From: Flavobacterium petrolei
Lineage (GTDB): Bacteria > Bacteroidota > Bacteroidia > Flavobacteriales > Flavobacteriaceae
Length of the DNA: 64,000 nt
Assembly: GCF_003314435.2 (NCBI RefSeq)
Contig: NZ_QNVY02000004.1
Location: forward strand, 248,001-312,000
Direction of reading: 5' to 3'
The notes beneath the pieces were generated by a model. It was given only the letters and a program-made list of their open reading frames with translations, was not told the DNA's origin and made no database searches. Position numbers and translations under genes: made by a program. This document shows positions 1 through 8,544 of the stretch, one piece after another; the first letter of the stretch is position 1; every line of letters starts with the position of its first letter.

Positions 1-192
1 ATATTTTTTTCCTTTAAATCGGTCAATTTTATTTGCTACCTGATCTAAAGGAATATTTATGGAACCTTTTACATTCCCTTCAGCAAACTCTGCTTGTGTG
101 CGAACATCTACAAGTAAGGCACCTTCTTTAATTAAGTTTTCCATTTGAGAGTTATCTGATTTTGAAAACATTTTTTTTAATATTTTGAACAT
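1..192 (-). CDS. Single-domain rhodanese, truncated by window edge
   Basis: The first 64 codons of a small cytosolic sulfurtransferase. The translation starts MFKILKKMFSK and continues with a rhodanese fold signature (LLVDVRTQAEFAEGNVKGS, then INIPLDQV). The active-site cysteine loop would lie beyond the left edge and cannot be checked. The start codon is 27 bp below the stop of the MBL-rhodanese gene, so it is probably the last gene of the operon driven from the promoter near 3094-3138. Rhodaneses move sulfane sulfur between persulfides, thiosulfate and acceptor proteins, which fits the neighbours. Confidence in the family is high; the product is incomplete. Confidence 0.85.
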   Translation of the reverse strand, partial: MFKILKKMFSKSDNSQMENLIKEGALLVDVRTQAEFAEGNVKGSINIPLDQVANKIDRFKGKKY

Positions 193-219
193 AATGATTG
201 TAAGGTGTGTTTGTTTTTA

Positions 220-1635
220 CTATTTTAAAACTTTGCTTTGGCAAACGAAATCGGTTTTAGGAATATTTGTTTTAGATATGGCTCCAAAACCACCCTCAAT
301 TTCAGAAAAATTCCTGTACCCTCTAGCTTGTAATATTGACGCAGCCATCATGCTTCGGTATCCACCGGCACAATGCATGTAGAAATGTTCTTTTGGGTTA
401 ATATCTTTTATCCATTCATTTATGGATGCTAATGGACGACTATAAGCTTCATTGACGTGTTCTGCTTCGTATTCACTTTTTTTGCGTACATCTATGACTT
501 TACTTTCTCCAATTTTTACTTCGTTTTCAAATTTTTCTGCAGTTATTCTGTTGATGCTATCAACTTCATAACCTGATTGTTTCCATGCTTGAAATCCATA
601 TTTTAAGTGGCCAAGTAGGTTGTCAAAACCTACACGGCTTAAGCGTGTAACTGTTTCTTCTTCAAAACCTATTTCAGTAACTAAGACAATCGGTTGTTTT
701 ACATCGGCAATTAAAGAACCTACCCAAGGAGCAAAATCACCATCAATACCGATGTTTATCGATTGTGGTACATATCCTTTTGCAAAATCACTATTGTCTC
801 TTGTGTCTAAAATTAATGCTCCGGTTTTTTCAACTACACTTTCAAATTCTATTGCATTAATACCTCTCATACCATTATTGAATACTTCTTCAAAACTTTC
901 AATCCCCGTTTTATTCATAGCTACATTCATACCAAAGTAGGCAGGGGGAGGTAACAATCCTTCAGTAACTTCTTGTACAAATTCGGTTTCCGTCATATTA
1001 GCGCGTAAAGCATAATTGGTAGCTTTTTGTTCGCCAATTGTTGAAACAGTTTCTTTACTCATGTTTTTTCCACAGGCAGAACCGGCACCGTGAGCTGGAT
1101 ATACAATTACATCATCAGCTAGCGTCATTACTTTATCTCGTAAGGAATGGAATAAGACTGCAGCTAATTCTTCTTGCGTCATGTGTGCCACTTTTTGAGC
1201 TAAATCAGGACGGCCTACATCACCAATAAATAAAGTATCGCCAGAGAAAATAGCGTGGTCTTTTCCATTTTCATCAATCAGTAAGTAGGTCGTACTCTCC
1301 ATAGTGTGACCTGGGGTGTGCAATACTTTTATTTTGATAGTACCAATTGTAAATTCCTGATTGTCTTTGGCCGAAATGAATTCAAATTCTGGCTTTGCAT
1401 TGGGACCATATACAATTTTAGCACCTGTTTTTTTACTCAAATCTAAATGTCCAGAAACAAAATCCGCATGAAAATGGGTTTCAAAAATGTACTTTAATTT
1501 TACTCCGTCTTTTTCTAACCTTTCCATATAAGGTTCTGTTTCACGTAGCGGATCTATAATTGCTGCTTCACCATTTGAGGTAATATAATACGCTCCTTGT
1601 GCTAAGCACCCTGTATATATTTGTTCTATTTTCAT
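220..1635 (-). CDS. MBL-fold/rhodanese fusion, persulfide dioxygenase-like (CstB-type), copy 1
   Basis: 471 residues: an N-terminal metallo-beta-lactamase domain, a degenerate rhodanese domain and a C-terminal rhodanese, the layout of CstB and related persulfide dioxygenase-rhodanese fusions. The iron-site motif is visible as THFHADFVSGH (His54, His56, Asp58, His63), with HTPGH (His110), SGDTLF and YPAHGAGSACG following. The middle rhodanese has no catalytic cysteine. The last one has HCAGGYRS with Cys422. Family knowledge suggests oxidation of low-molecular-weight persulfides to sulfite or thiosulfate in the cytosol. It lies 31 bp downstream of copy 2 and 27 bp upstream of a rhodanese, so these form one operon. 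The exact product cannot be told from sequence. Confidence 0.9.
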   Translation of the reverse strand: MKIEQIYTGCLAQGAYYITSNGEAAIIDPLRETEPYMERLEKDGVKLKYIFETHFHADFVSGHLDLSKKTGAKIVYGPNAKPEFEFISAKDNQEFTIGTIKIKVLHTPGHTMESTTYLLIDENGKDHAIFSGDTLFIGDVGRPDLAQKVAHMTQEELAAVLFHSLRDKVMTLADDVIVYPAHGAGSACGKNMSKETVSTIGEQKATNYALRANMTETEFVQEVTEGLLPPPAYFGMNVAMNKTGIESFEEVFNNGMRGINAIEFESVVEKTGALILDTRDNSDFAKGYVPQSINIGIDGDFAPWVGSLIADVKQPIVLVTEIGFEEETVTRLSRVGFDNLLGHLKYGFQAWKQSGYEVDSINRITAEKFENEVKIGESKVIDVRKKSEYEAEHVNEAYSRPLASINEWIKDINPKEHFYMHCAGGYRSMMAASILQARGYRNFSEIEGGFGAISKTNIPKTDFVCQSKVLK

Positions 1636-1666
1636 CTTATTTCTAATTTGAATGTACTGCTATTAA

Positions 1667-3058
1667 TTATGCTATTACCGGATTGCCTTCATTCACCCAT
1701 TCATTCATTCCTGGGGAATAATTTAAAACATTCGTATACCCATTTTTTATTAATAGGGAATAACCAATTGAAGCTCTATCACCGCCTTGGCAATGGATTA
1801 CAACTTTTTTGTCTTTACTTATTTTATCTAAATTATTTACCATAGTCCCTACAAAAACATTGTCTGCTCCTTCTATATGACCGGCATTAAATTCAGCAAC
1901 GCCACGAAGGTCTATGATCTGAACATTTGGATCCCCTTTTAATGCTTTTAGTTCTTCAAGAGAAATGAAATGGGATTGATCCAAATTCCCGGTATAAGTC
2001 TCGGTAGAAGGGATGTAGCCATAAATGTTATCAAGGCCAATTCGCATTAATTTTCTGGTGAGATCATCTAATTGGGACTCAGGAGCAAGTATCATAAAAG
2101 GTTCCTCGTAAGTTAAAAACCATCCTGCCCAAGTGGCAAAAGAATTATTACCTTGAATGTTGATGCTTCCCGGTATAAATCCTTTTGAAAATTCAGATTT
2201 GTCTCTGGCGTCAATCAATTTGATTCCTTTTGCTAATGCTTCTGTTAATTCTATTTGATTTAACTTTCTTAATTTAGGAACCGCTGTCAAAAGTGGACGA
2301 TCAACTTTATTTAAGTGCTTCATCATCGCAAAATATTTTGGTGGTTCGGGCTGATCCGTCAATAAATATTTTACAAAACCTTTTTCATCATGCTTGTATT
2401 GAAATGCCCAATTTCTCACTTTCTCGTATCCCACTGTTGTGCTTGGAACTGATCCTAAAGATTTGCCACAAGCAGAGCCCGCACCGTGCCCAGGCCATAC
2501 TTGAATGAAATCTGGAAGTTTATTAAATTTTTGTACAGATTGGTACATTTGTAAAGCACCAGCATCAGCTGTACCAACAACACCAGCAGCTTTCTCTAGT
2601 AAATCTGGTCTTCCAATATCACCCACAAATACAAAATCCCCTGTGAAAAGCATTACTGGCTCATCGCTCGCAGGAGTATCTGTAAGAAGGAAACTGATAC
2701 TTTCAGGAGTATGTCCCGGTGTATGTACAACTTCTAATATAAGATTTCCAAGTTTTATTTTTTGACCATCTTTTAATCCAATATGAGGGAATTCATATTC
2801 CCAACCTTCTCCACCTTCATCTGAAAGATACATATCTGCTCCAGTTAAAGCGGCTAATTCTCTTGATCCTGCAAGAAAATCTGCATGAATGTGTGTTTCA
2901 AGAATGTGAGTAATTTTCATGTTATTTTGCTTTGCAATTTCGAGGTAGGTATCTACATCTCTTTTTGCATCAATTACAGCTGCTACTCCTGCTTTTTGAC
3001 AGCCAATAAAATAACTGGCTTGTGCTAAACTTTTATCGTAAACGTGTTGAAAAAACAT
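1667..3058 (-). CDS. MBL-fold/rhodanese fusion, persulfide dioxygenase-like, copy 2
   Basis: 463 residues with the same three-domain layout as the gene downstream but clearly divergent from it. The metal motif is THIHADFLAGS, so the last position of the HxHxDxxxxH signature is Ser instead of His. HTPGH, TGDFVFVGD and WPGHGAGSACG are present. The C-terminal rhodanese loop is HCQGGDRAS with Cys423. First gene of the operon; its Crp-type operator and -7 box lie at 3094-3138. It probably also acts on persulfides, but it has diverged enough from copies 1 and 3 to suggest a different substrate or partner. Confidence 0.88.
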   Translation of the reverse strand: MFFQHVYDKSLAQASYFIGCQKAGVAAVIDAKRDVDTYLEIAKQNNMKITHILETHIHADFLAGSRELAALTGADMYLSDEGGEGWEYEFPHIGLKDGQKIKLGNLILEVVHTPGHTPESISFLLTDTPASDEPVMLFTGDFVFVGDIGRPDLLEKAAGVVGTADAGALQMYQSVQKFNKLPDFIQVWPGHGAGSACGKSLGSVPSTTVGYEKVRNWAFQYKHDEKGFVKYLLTDQPEPPKYFAMMKHLNKVDRPLLTAVPKLRKLNQIELTEALAKGIKLIDARDKSEFSKGFIPGSINIQGNNSFATWAGWFLTYEEPFMILAPESQLDDLTRKLMRIGLDNIYGYIPSTETYTGNLDQSHFISLEELKALKGDPNVQIIDLRGVAEFNAGHIEGADNVFVGTMVNNLDKISKDKKVVIHCQGGDRASIGYSLLIKNGYTNVLNYSPGMNEWVNEGNPVIA

Positions 3059-3093
3059 ATCTTTTATTTTTAGATTAATTACTAATTAGGAAC

Positions 3094-3138
3094 CAAAATT
3101 ACGTATTGCATTTATTAAAAACTGTGACATAAGTTACA
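3094..3138 (-). promoter_or_regulatory. Crp/Fnr-type operator plus -7 box for the MBL-rhodanese operon
   Basis: Palindrome TGTGACATAAGTTACA at 3123-3138, and on the minus strand a -7 box TAATTTTG at 3094-3101 matching the Bacteroidota consensus TAnnTTTG. Centre-to-centre distance is 33 bp, as in seven other promoters of this window. Translation starts 36 bp below the -7 box. Confidence 0.8.
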
Positions 3139-3152
3139 CAAGCTTTTTATAA

Positions 3153-3815
3153 CTATAATTGTATTATTTTACCAGTATGAACATCGTAGCGCATGGATAC
3201 AATTTTTGGATGCTTCTCTTTTACAATAGGATTTTGTTTGATTAAATTTGTTGAATGTGCAATGTTAGCATTTATTGATCCTAATAAATTTTTATCCTTC
3301 GGCATTTTTTTTTCTTCTTCTTGTTCTTCTTGTTCCTGAGCAAGAGTTTCTACAATATCATCAATGTGACTTAAATGTTTTTTATATAAATTATCTTTAT
3401 CAGCTATATAGGCTTTAATGGCACCACATTCTGTATGACCCAAAACAACAATTAATTTTACATCAAGATGTTCTACGGCATACTCAATACTTCCCATGTC
3501 AATATCTGAAATTAAGTTTCCTGCATTTCTAATGACAAACAAATCACCTAATCCTTGGTCAAATAATACTTCAGGAGAAACCCTGCTGTCAGAACAAGTA
3601 AGCACTACAGCAAAAGGATGTTGTTCATTTTGGTTTTTTAGCACTGTTTTTTTGTCTTGATGCGGATGAATAGATTTTTCGTTTATAAAACGTTGATTTC
3701 CAGAAATTAGTTGTTCTATTGGTTCTTGGTTTTCAGCAATCGGGTTTGCTATTTCTTCTTTCTTGCAACCTATTGTAATACTTAAAATTGCAATTGCTAG
3801 GATTGTTTTTCTCAT
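3153..3815 (-). CDS. Beta-class carbonic anhydrase, lipoprotein
   Basis: 220 residues. The N-terminus is a lipoprotein signal (LSITIGC, lipidated Cys17), so the enzyme should be anchored in the cell envelope facing the periplasm. Zinc and catalytic residues of beta-carbonic anhydrases are visible: CSDSR (Cys74, Asp76, Arg78) and HTECGA (His127, Cys130). It interconverts CO2 and bicarbonate. An acidic linker rich in Glu/Gln (about residues 155-170) separates the core from the C-terminus. It has its own Crp-type promoter (3836-3880) and sits between two persulfide dioxygenase-like genes, so it is likely co-regulated with sulfide metabolism. The link between carbonic anhydrase and sulfide is inference. 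Confidence 0.92.
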   Translation of the reverse strand: MRKTILAIAILSITIGCKKEEIANPIAENQEPIEQLISGNQRFINEKSIHPHQDKKTVLKNQNEQHPFAVVLTCSDSRVSPEVLFDQGLGDLFVIRNAGNLISDIDMGSIEYAVEHLDVKLIVVLGHTECGAIKAYIADKDNLYKKHLSHIDDIVETLAQEQEEQEEEKKMPKDKNLLGSINANIAHSTNLIKQNPIVKEKHPKIVSMRYDVHTGKIIQL

Positions 3816-3835
3816 TTTACTTTCTAATATTTCTT

Positions 3836-3880
3836 CAAAAGTAGCTTGTGAATTTTGTATTTATTGTAACTTATATCACA
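3836..3880 (-). promoter_or_regulatory. Crp/Fnr-type operator plus -7 box for carbonic anhydrase
   Basis: Operator TGTAACTTATATCACA at 3865-3880; minus-strand -7 box TACTTTTG at 3836-3843, a perfect TAnnTTTG. Spacing between centres is exactly 33 bp. Confidence 0.8.
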
Positions 3881-3884
3881 TAGC

Positions 3885-3919
3885 AAAAAAAGAGATTGCC
3901 TTTTTTAGACAATCTCTTT
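3885..3919 (-). terminator. Rho-independent terminator after MBL-rhodanese copy 3
   Basis: On the minus strand, arms AAAGAGATTG and CAATCTCTTT form a 10-bp stem followed by a T-run. It lies just below the stop of the gene ending at 3942. Confidence 0.8.
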
Positions 3920-3941
3920 ATAATAAAAAACAATGAATTAT

Positions 3942-5357
3942 TTACAACAGCGTTGTTGGACAAACATAGTCTGATTTTAGAAGATTGGTGTTTTTGATTT
4001 CGGCAAATCCACCAATAACGTCAACAAAGTTATCCCATCCGCGTTGTTTTAAAATTGAGGCAGCAATCATACTACGATATCCACCGGCACAATGCAAAAT
4101 AAATTTTTTCTCTTTTGGAAATTCTGCCAAGTGATTGTTGATTTCGTTTAAGGGAACATTAATTGCTCCGATAAGATGTTCCGATAAAAATTCGCTTTTC
4201 TTTCTGACATCAAAAATTAGTGTTGCATCAAAATCAATAGTGTCTTCCAGTTGTTTGGCCGTAATTCTGTTTACGGTATCCAATTCAAAACCTGCCTTTT
4301 TCCAAGCAGTAATTCCACCGTTCAAGTAGCCAATAGTATGATCGTACCCAATACGCGAAAGGCGTACCATACTTTCTTCTTCCTTACCAATTTCAGTAAC
4401 TAATAAGATTTCTTGTTTGATATCAGCAATCATTTCTCCCACCCACATCGCAAAACTTCCGTCTAAACCAATGTTAATACTGTTCGGAATAAATCCTTTA
4501 GCAAATTCAGATGCGTCACGTGTATCCAATACTAAAGCTCTGGTTTCATTGGCCACTACTTCAAATTCGGTTGGATTTAAAGGTGTTTTCGCTTTTTTTA
4601 GTATTGCATCTAAACTGTCATAGCCATTAATATTCAGTAACACATTGGCTGGAAAATAGGCAGGAGGATTCGTTAATCCGGTCAAAACAGCGGTAACAAA
4701 CTCATCTTCGGTCATCTTTGGGTTCAAGGCGTAATTGGTTTTCTTTTGGTTGCCCAAAGTATCGGTAGTTTCTTTACTCATCATTTTCCCGCAAGCCGAA
4801 CCCGCACCGTGATTTGGATATACAATTAAATCATCTGACAAAGGCATAATTTTAGTTCGCAAAGAATGATACAAATGACGCGCTAATTTGTCTTGAGTTA
4901 AATCAGCCACAACATGTTGCGCTAAATCTGGACGACCAACATCACCAATAAACAAAGTGTCGCCGGTTATAATTCCGTGTTCTTTTCCGTTTTCATCAAT
5001 CAGTAGAAACGTAGTACTTTCCATGGTGTGTCCCGGTGTATGAATCACTTTTACTTTATAGTTTCCAATTTCAAAAATCTGTCCATCTACAGCAGAAATA
5101 ATTTCATACGCTGGTTTAGCCGTTGGTCCGTATACGATTTTCGCATTCGTTTTATTTGCTAAATCCAAATGTCCTGAAACGAAATCAGCGTGAAAATGAG
5201 TCAAAAATACATATTTGATTTTGGCGTTGTCTTTAAATGCTCTATCAATATACGGTTGTACTTCGCGTAAAGGATCAAAAATGGCGACTTCTCCATTATT
5301 TTCAATATAATAAGCTGCGTGTGCAATACATCCGGTATAAATTTGTTCGATTTTCAT
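3942..5357 (-). CDS. MBL-fold/rhodanese fusion, persulfide dioxygenase-like, copy 3
   Basis: 471 residues, same length and layout as copy 1 and much closer to it than to copy 2. The metal motif is THFHADFVSGH, followed by HTPGH, TGDTLFIGD and YPNHGAGSACG; the last rhodanese has HCAGGYRS with Cys423, and the middle rhodanese lacks a catalytic cysteine. Predicted cytosolic persulfide dioxygenase/sulfurtransferase. Monocistronic: it has its own operator (5483-5498) and a terminator below the stop. Three such fusions within 5 kb suggest recent duplication of copies 1 and 3. Confidence 0.9.
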   Translation of the reverse strand: MKIEQIYTGCIAHAAYYIENNGEVAIFDPLREVQPYIDRAFKDNAKIKYVFLTHFHADFVSGHLDLANKTNAKIVYGPTAKPAYEIISAVDGQIFEIGNYKVKVIHTPGHTMESTTFLLIDENGKEHGIITGDTLFIGDVGRPDLAQHVVADLTQDKLARHLYHSLRTKIMPLSDDLIVYPNHGAGSACGKMMSKETTDTLGNQKKTNYALNPKMTEDEFVTAVLTGLTNPPAYFPANVLLNINGYDSLDAILKKAKTPLNPTEFEVVANETRALVLDTRDASEFAKGFIPNSINIGLDGSFAMWVGEMIADIKQEILLVTEIGKEEESMVRLSRIGYDHTIGYLNGGITAWKKAGFELDTVNRITAKQLEDTIDFDATLIFDVRKKSEFLSEHLIGAINVPLNEINNHLAEFPKEKKFILHCAGGYRSMIAASILKQRGWDNFVDVIGGFAEIKNTNLLKSDYVCPTTLL

Positions 5358-5482
5358 AATCAGGGTTTTTGAATTAATAATAGTTTCAGATCAATAAGAT
5401 TGTGGCAAATTTAGAAGACACTTTTAATTTCCAAAGTGATAATTATCATACTAAAACAACTATTTTATCAGTAAATATAGTA

Positions 5483-5498
5483 TGTGACAAAAGTCACA
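5483..5498 (-). promoter_or_regulatory. Perfect Crp-type palindrome upstream of MBL-rhodanese copy 3
   Basis: TGTGACAAAAGTCACA has perfect 6-bp arms. It is 126 bp above the start codon, farther than the other sites. No -7 box is found 33 bp away; a weak candidate (TCACTTTG at 5432-5439) is 55 bp away centre to centre, which would be two helical turns more. Confidence 0.7.
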
Positions 5499-5533
5499 GA
5501 AGGAAATACAACTGTTGTTTTTTATTTATTACA

Positions 5534-5562
5534 AATAAAAAAACCATCACAAGGATGGTTTT
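5534..5562 (-). terminator. Rho-independent terminator after peroxiredoxin
   Basis: Minus strand reads AAAACCATC-CTTGT-GATGGTTTT followed by more T residues. It lies 24 bp below the peroxiredoxin stop codon. Confidence 0.8.
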
Positions 5563-5585
5563 AATTAATGAAAGATTAGAGTTGT

Positions 5586-6230
5586 TTAAAGTGATTTTTT
5601 GGCTAAATACCAGTCCACCATTTCTAAATTACTTTTCTTTCTTTCTGCTAAAGCTTCCACAGTTTTAGGCGCTGGGATAATTACTTTATCGCCCGGTTGC
5701 CAATCAAGAGGCATGGCTACTTTATGCTCATCTGAAGTTTGTAAAGCCAGTAGAGAGCGTTTAATCTCTGCCATGTTTCTACCTACATTTAATGGGTAGT
5801 ACATGATCAAACGTACTTTTCCTTCTGGATCCATAATGAAAACGGCTCTAACAGCGGCAGTTTCACTTTCTCCTGGTTGTAGCATTCCGTATAATTTTGA
5901 AACCTCCATACTAATATCGGCAACTATCGGGAATTCAAATAAAACGCCTGTTTTTTCATGAACTGCATTAACCCACGCAATATGAGAGTGGATACTATCA
6001 ATACTCAAACCCATCAGTTTAGTATTGTGTTCTGCAAAAAAATCTTTTTCAAGAGCAAAACCACTCATTTCTGTTGTACAAACTGGTGTGAAATCAGCAG
6101 GATGCGAAAAAAATACAACCCAACTACCTTTATTGTATTCTGAAAATTTTAATTTTCCTGTAGTTGTTACAGCTTCAAAATCTGGAGCCATATCGCCAAT
6201 TCTTGGCATTAAAAATGCTTTCTCTTCCAT
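5586..6230 (-). CDS. Peroxiredoxin, 1-Cys Prx6 type
   Basis: 214 residues, the usual length of the Prx6 subfamily. The peroxidatic motif PADFTPVCTTE contains Cys51. The C-terminal half has the Prx6-type extension (DPEGKVRLIMYYPLNVGRN and a later PGDKVIIP). The enzyme reduces hydroperoxides, and in sulfide-oxidising settings may also meet persulfides. It is controlled by a Crp-type promoter (6263-6307) and ends in a terminator, so it forms its own transcription unit within the sulfide regulon. Confidence 0.93.
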   Translation of the reverse strand: MEEKAFLMPRIGDMAPDFEAVTTTGKLKFSEYNKGSWVVFFSHPADFTPVCTTEMSGFALEKDFFAEHNTKLMGLSIDSIHSHIAWVNAVHEKTGVLFEFPIVADISMEVSKLYGMLQPGESETAAVRAVFIMDPEGKVRLIMYYPLNVGRNMAEIKRSLLALQTSDEHKVAMPLDWQPGDKVIIPAPKTVEALAERKKSNLEMVDWYLAKKSL

Positions 6231-6262
6231 AATATTATTTTTTGATTATTAATTTACTGATG

Positions 6263-6307
6263 CAAATATAATTTAGATAAATCTTACTAAAGGTGACTTT
6301 AGTCACA
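6263..6307 (-). promoter_or_regulatory. Crp/Fnr-type operator plus -7 box for peroxiredoxin
   Basis: Operator GGTGACTTTAGTCACA at 6292-6307 and minus-strand -7 box TATATTTG at 6263-6270 (perfect TAnnTTTG), 33 bp apart by centres. The rest of the 363-bp gap up to 6593 is AT-rich with no other feature seen. Confidence 0.8.
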
Positions 6308-6593
6308 TTAAATAGAAAAAAATTATAATATTTTTTTTATAATAGATTTTTACTATTATTAGATTTGTAGAATTTATTGTAAGCCATTTAGCTATGAATT
6401 AGAAATATATAAGTTATTTGCTATATACTATTTAAAAATAATATTCAATCAATAATAAATTGTACTAAGTAATTTAGAGTTTAAAAATAAAATTTTAAAT
6501 TTGGTTGTTTAAAGGAAGTTTGGGTTTTCAATTTACTGTAATTTGATTTAGAATTTAAGAAAACAATTTTTAGAAATTTAAAAACATTTTAAA

Positions 6594-7337
6594 ATGAAAG
6601 TCAGGTATTTTATTCTAATTCTATTGATTGGTTTTTCTAGTATACTAAGAGCTCAAACGGATACATTGTATGTTTATGGCCCTGGCGGTCCAGCAGCTGC
6701 AATAGAGGAATGTGCAAAAATATTTTCAAATAAAACTTCTATTCCTGTAAAAGTAAAAGCAGGTCCCGAAGTGGAATGGATTCAAAGAGCTAAACAAAAT
6801 GCTGATCTAATTTTTGGAGGATCAGAGTATATGCTTACACAATTTACTATGCAGCATGAAGGTTTAATTGATACCGCTACACGAACGGAATTATATAAAA
6901 GAGGCGCTGCAATTTTAGTACGTCCAAACAATCCTAAAAATATTACTTCATTAAAAGACCTGACTAAAGTAGGTATTCGAATTTTAGATGTGAATGGTGC
7001 AGGGCAATTAGGTATGTGGGAAGATTTAGCTGGCAGACAAAATCTGATAGGAGGAATTCAAAAAAATATTTACAAATCTTTCCCTAATACAGCAATGGCT
7101 ATTAAAGCATGGAAAGAAGATAATACCTATGATGTATTTATTAGTTATACATCATGGTATTTGAGATTAAAAGATGTCTCAACGTTAGTTACGATTCCTG
7201 TCAGAAATACGGTTTATAGAGGTACTCCTATTGCAATAACTACTGTTACTATACAGAAGGCAGAGGCACAGTTATTTATTGAGTTTATGCTTTCAAATGA
7301 AGGGCATGCTATATTTAAAAAATGGGGATGGGAATAA
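6594..7337 (+). CDS. AcfC-like periplasmic solute-binding protein
   Basis: 247 residues with a signal peptide ending near RAQ (residues 1-21). The mature protein resembles accessory colonization factor AcfC and ModA-type binding proteins: LYVYGPGGPAAAIEECAK at the N-terminus, a ligand-loop region FGGSEYMLTQF, and FISYTSWYLRL later. Such proteins bind small oxyanions or carboxylates in the periplasm. No transporter gene is adjacent, so partner and ligand are unknown. It is one of few plus-strand genes in the first 30 kb. Confidence 0.75.
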   Translation: MKVRYFILILLIGFSSILRAQTDTLYVYGPGGPAAAIEECAKIFSNKTSIPVKVKAGPEVEWIQRAKQNADLIFGGSEYMLTQFTMQHEGLIDTATRTELYKRGAAILVRPNNPKNITSLKDLTKVGIRILDVNGAGQLGMWEDLAGRQNLIGGIQKNIYKSFPNTAMAIKAWKEDNTYDVFISYTSWYLRLKDVSTLVTIPVRNTVYRGTPIAITTVTIQKAEAQLFIEFMLSNEGHAIFKKWGWE

Positions 7338-7726
7338 TTAGCTAGAATTATAAAAGAATTGACAACTCTTTATCCACTGTTCACCTAACTATTTGGCAAG
7401 TTCTGATAGGTATGTTCAATCATAACTTAATTGAACCGCCTTATTTTTAGAAGCTTTCCCATAAATTTTGTGCATTTGTTTTAGAAGCTGAAATTAAGTT
7501 TTATTTTTTAACTTCCTTTGATGGCTAGGTTAGCATGCCCAGTTTATAAACTAAAATAATTTTGGATTACCATTAGCAATAATTTTTAGTGGAGCAGAAA
7601 AAAAGTACTATTTTTTAGCGGAAATCTTAATTTAAATTAATCATATTGAATGATAGAAATTAATTGCAAGTAAGCAAAGTAAATAAATTCAGTGATTGGA
7701 TAATTTTAAATAATTTTGAGCCAATT
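7338..7726. other. AT-rich intergenic region with one weak hairpin
   Basis: No open frame of note. A hairpin GTTCAAT/ATTGAAC (7414-7436), followed by a short T-rich stretch, may end the plus-strand gene before it. Nothing else recognised. Confidence 0.4.
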
Positions 7727-8164
7727 TTATTCCGTTTTAAGGCGGTTATTCCAATAAAACATAAGTAGCATCGTAACAATTACTGAAGATGCTATACCTT
7801 CAATAAGTGTACAAATTATACAGACATTTATGGATGAATTTCCACCTAACCAAAAATTTTTGGGTAATGCTTCCATATAAGCATCGCCTCCTTTTATATA
7901 GCTGTAGATTACTAATCCTATTACGCTTAAGAGCACTCCTATTAATCCTGTACTTAATGCTGAAATGGAATCAGATGCAAAATTTATTTTGCCTTCTGCC
8001 AGTTTCATTTTTAGAGTTCTATTAATTCCGTAAAAAATAAAAAATACATTAAAGTACCGTAAATACATTATATCAGAAAAACCAAATATATTAATTAGTA
8101 AAAAATATACTCCTATTCCAATGAAAATAATAATTCCATTTAATAATTCTTTTGAGAGTTTCAT
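7727..8164 (-). CDS. Small four-helix membrane protein of unknown function
   Basis: 145 residues with about four predicted transmembrane helices (near residues 9-28, 30-47, 68-90 and 108-136). No known motif is recognised. It faces the AcfC-like gene tail to tail and has no clear operon partner. Its hydrophobic pattern and length are consistent with a real inner-membrane protein; function is unknown. Confidence 0.6.
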   Translation of the reverse strand: MKLSKELLNGIIIFIGIGVYFLLINIFGFSDIMYLRYFNVFFIFYGINRTLKMKLAEGKINFASDSISALSTGLIGVLLSVIGLVIYSYIKGGDAYMEALPKNFWLGGNSSINVCIICTLIEGIASSVIVTMLLMFYWNNRLKTE

Positions 8165-8442
8165 TTATTTAATTTTTAAATTAATATTTGTTATTGACTT
8201 GATAATTAAACTAATAAGAATTAAAATTACAAAATAAAATTATGTTTTACTAATGATTAATAATCTATTCAAGTTATAGCTTTTATCATATTATTTGAGT
8301 TAATCATAGAATTAAAACTAATTAATTTTTTTGAAGGAATTATTTTTACGATATCGTTACCAATTTCCTGTTTTGTAAGAGGTTCTTAATTTTTTTTAAT
8401 AAAAAGCGTATGCAGGTTGAATTTTTTTTTGTTTTTTAATTT
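8165..8442. other. AT-rich intergenic region
   Basis: No gene, operator palindrome or repeat was recognised between the small membrane protein and the terminator downstream of the TonB receptor. Confidence 0.4.
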
Positions 8443-8487
8443 AAAAAGGTAGAGTAGCTCATTTTGAGAGCATCTCTACCTTTTAGG
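8443..8487 (-). terminator. Terminator hairpin downstream of the TonB receptor
   Basis: Inverted repeat AAAAGGTAGAG / CTCTACCTTTT (11 bp) with an inner GCTC/GAGAGC pairing, about 60 bp below the stop at 8545. T-rich on both sides, so possibly bidirectional. Confidence 0.7.
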
Positions 8488-8544
8488 ATTTTACTTTTCT
8501 AAAGTATTCAGCGCATAAAGGTCCGTTTTATTCTTTGGATTTTG

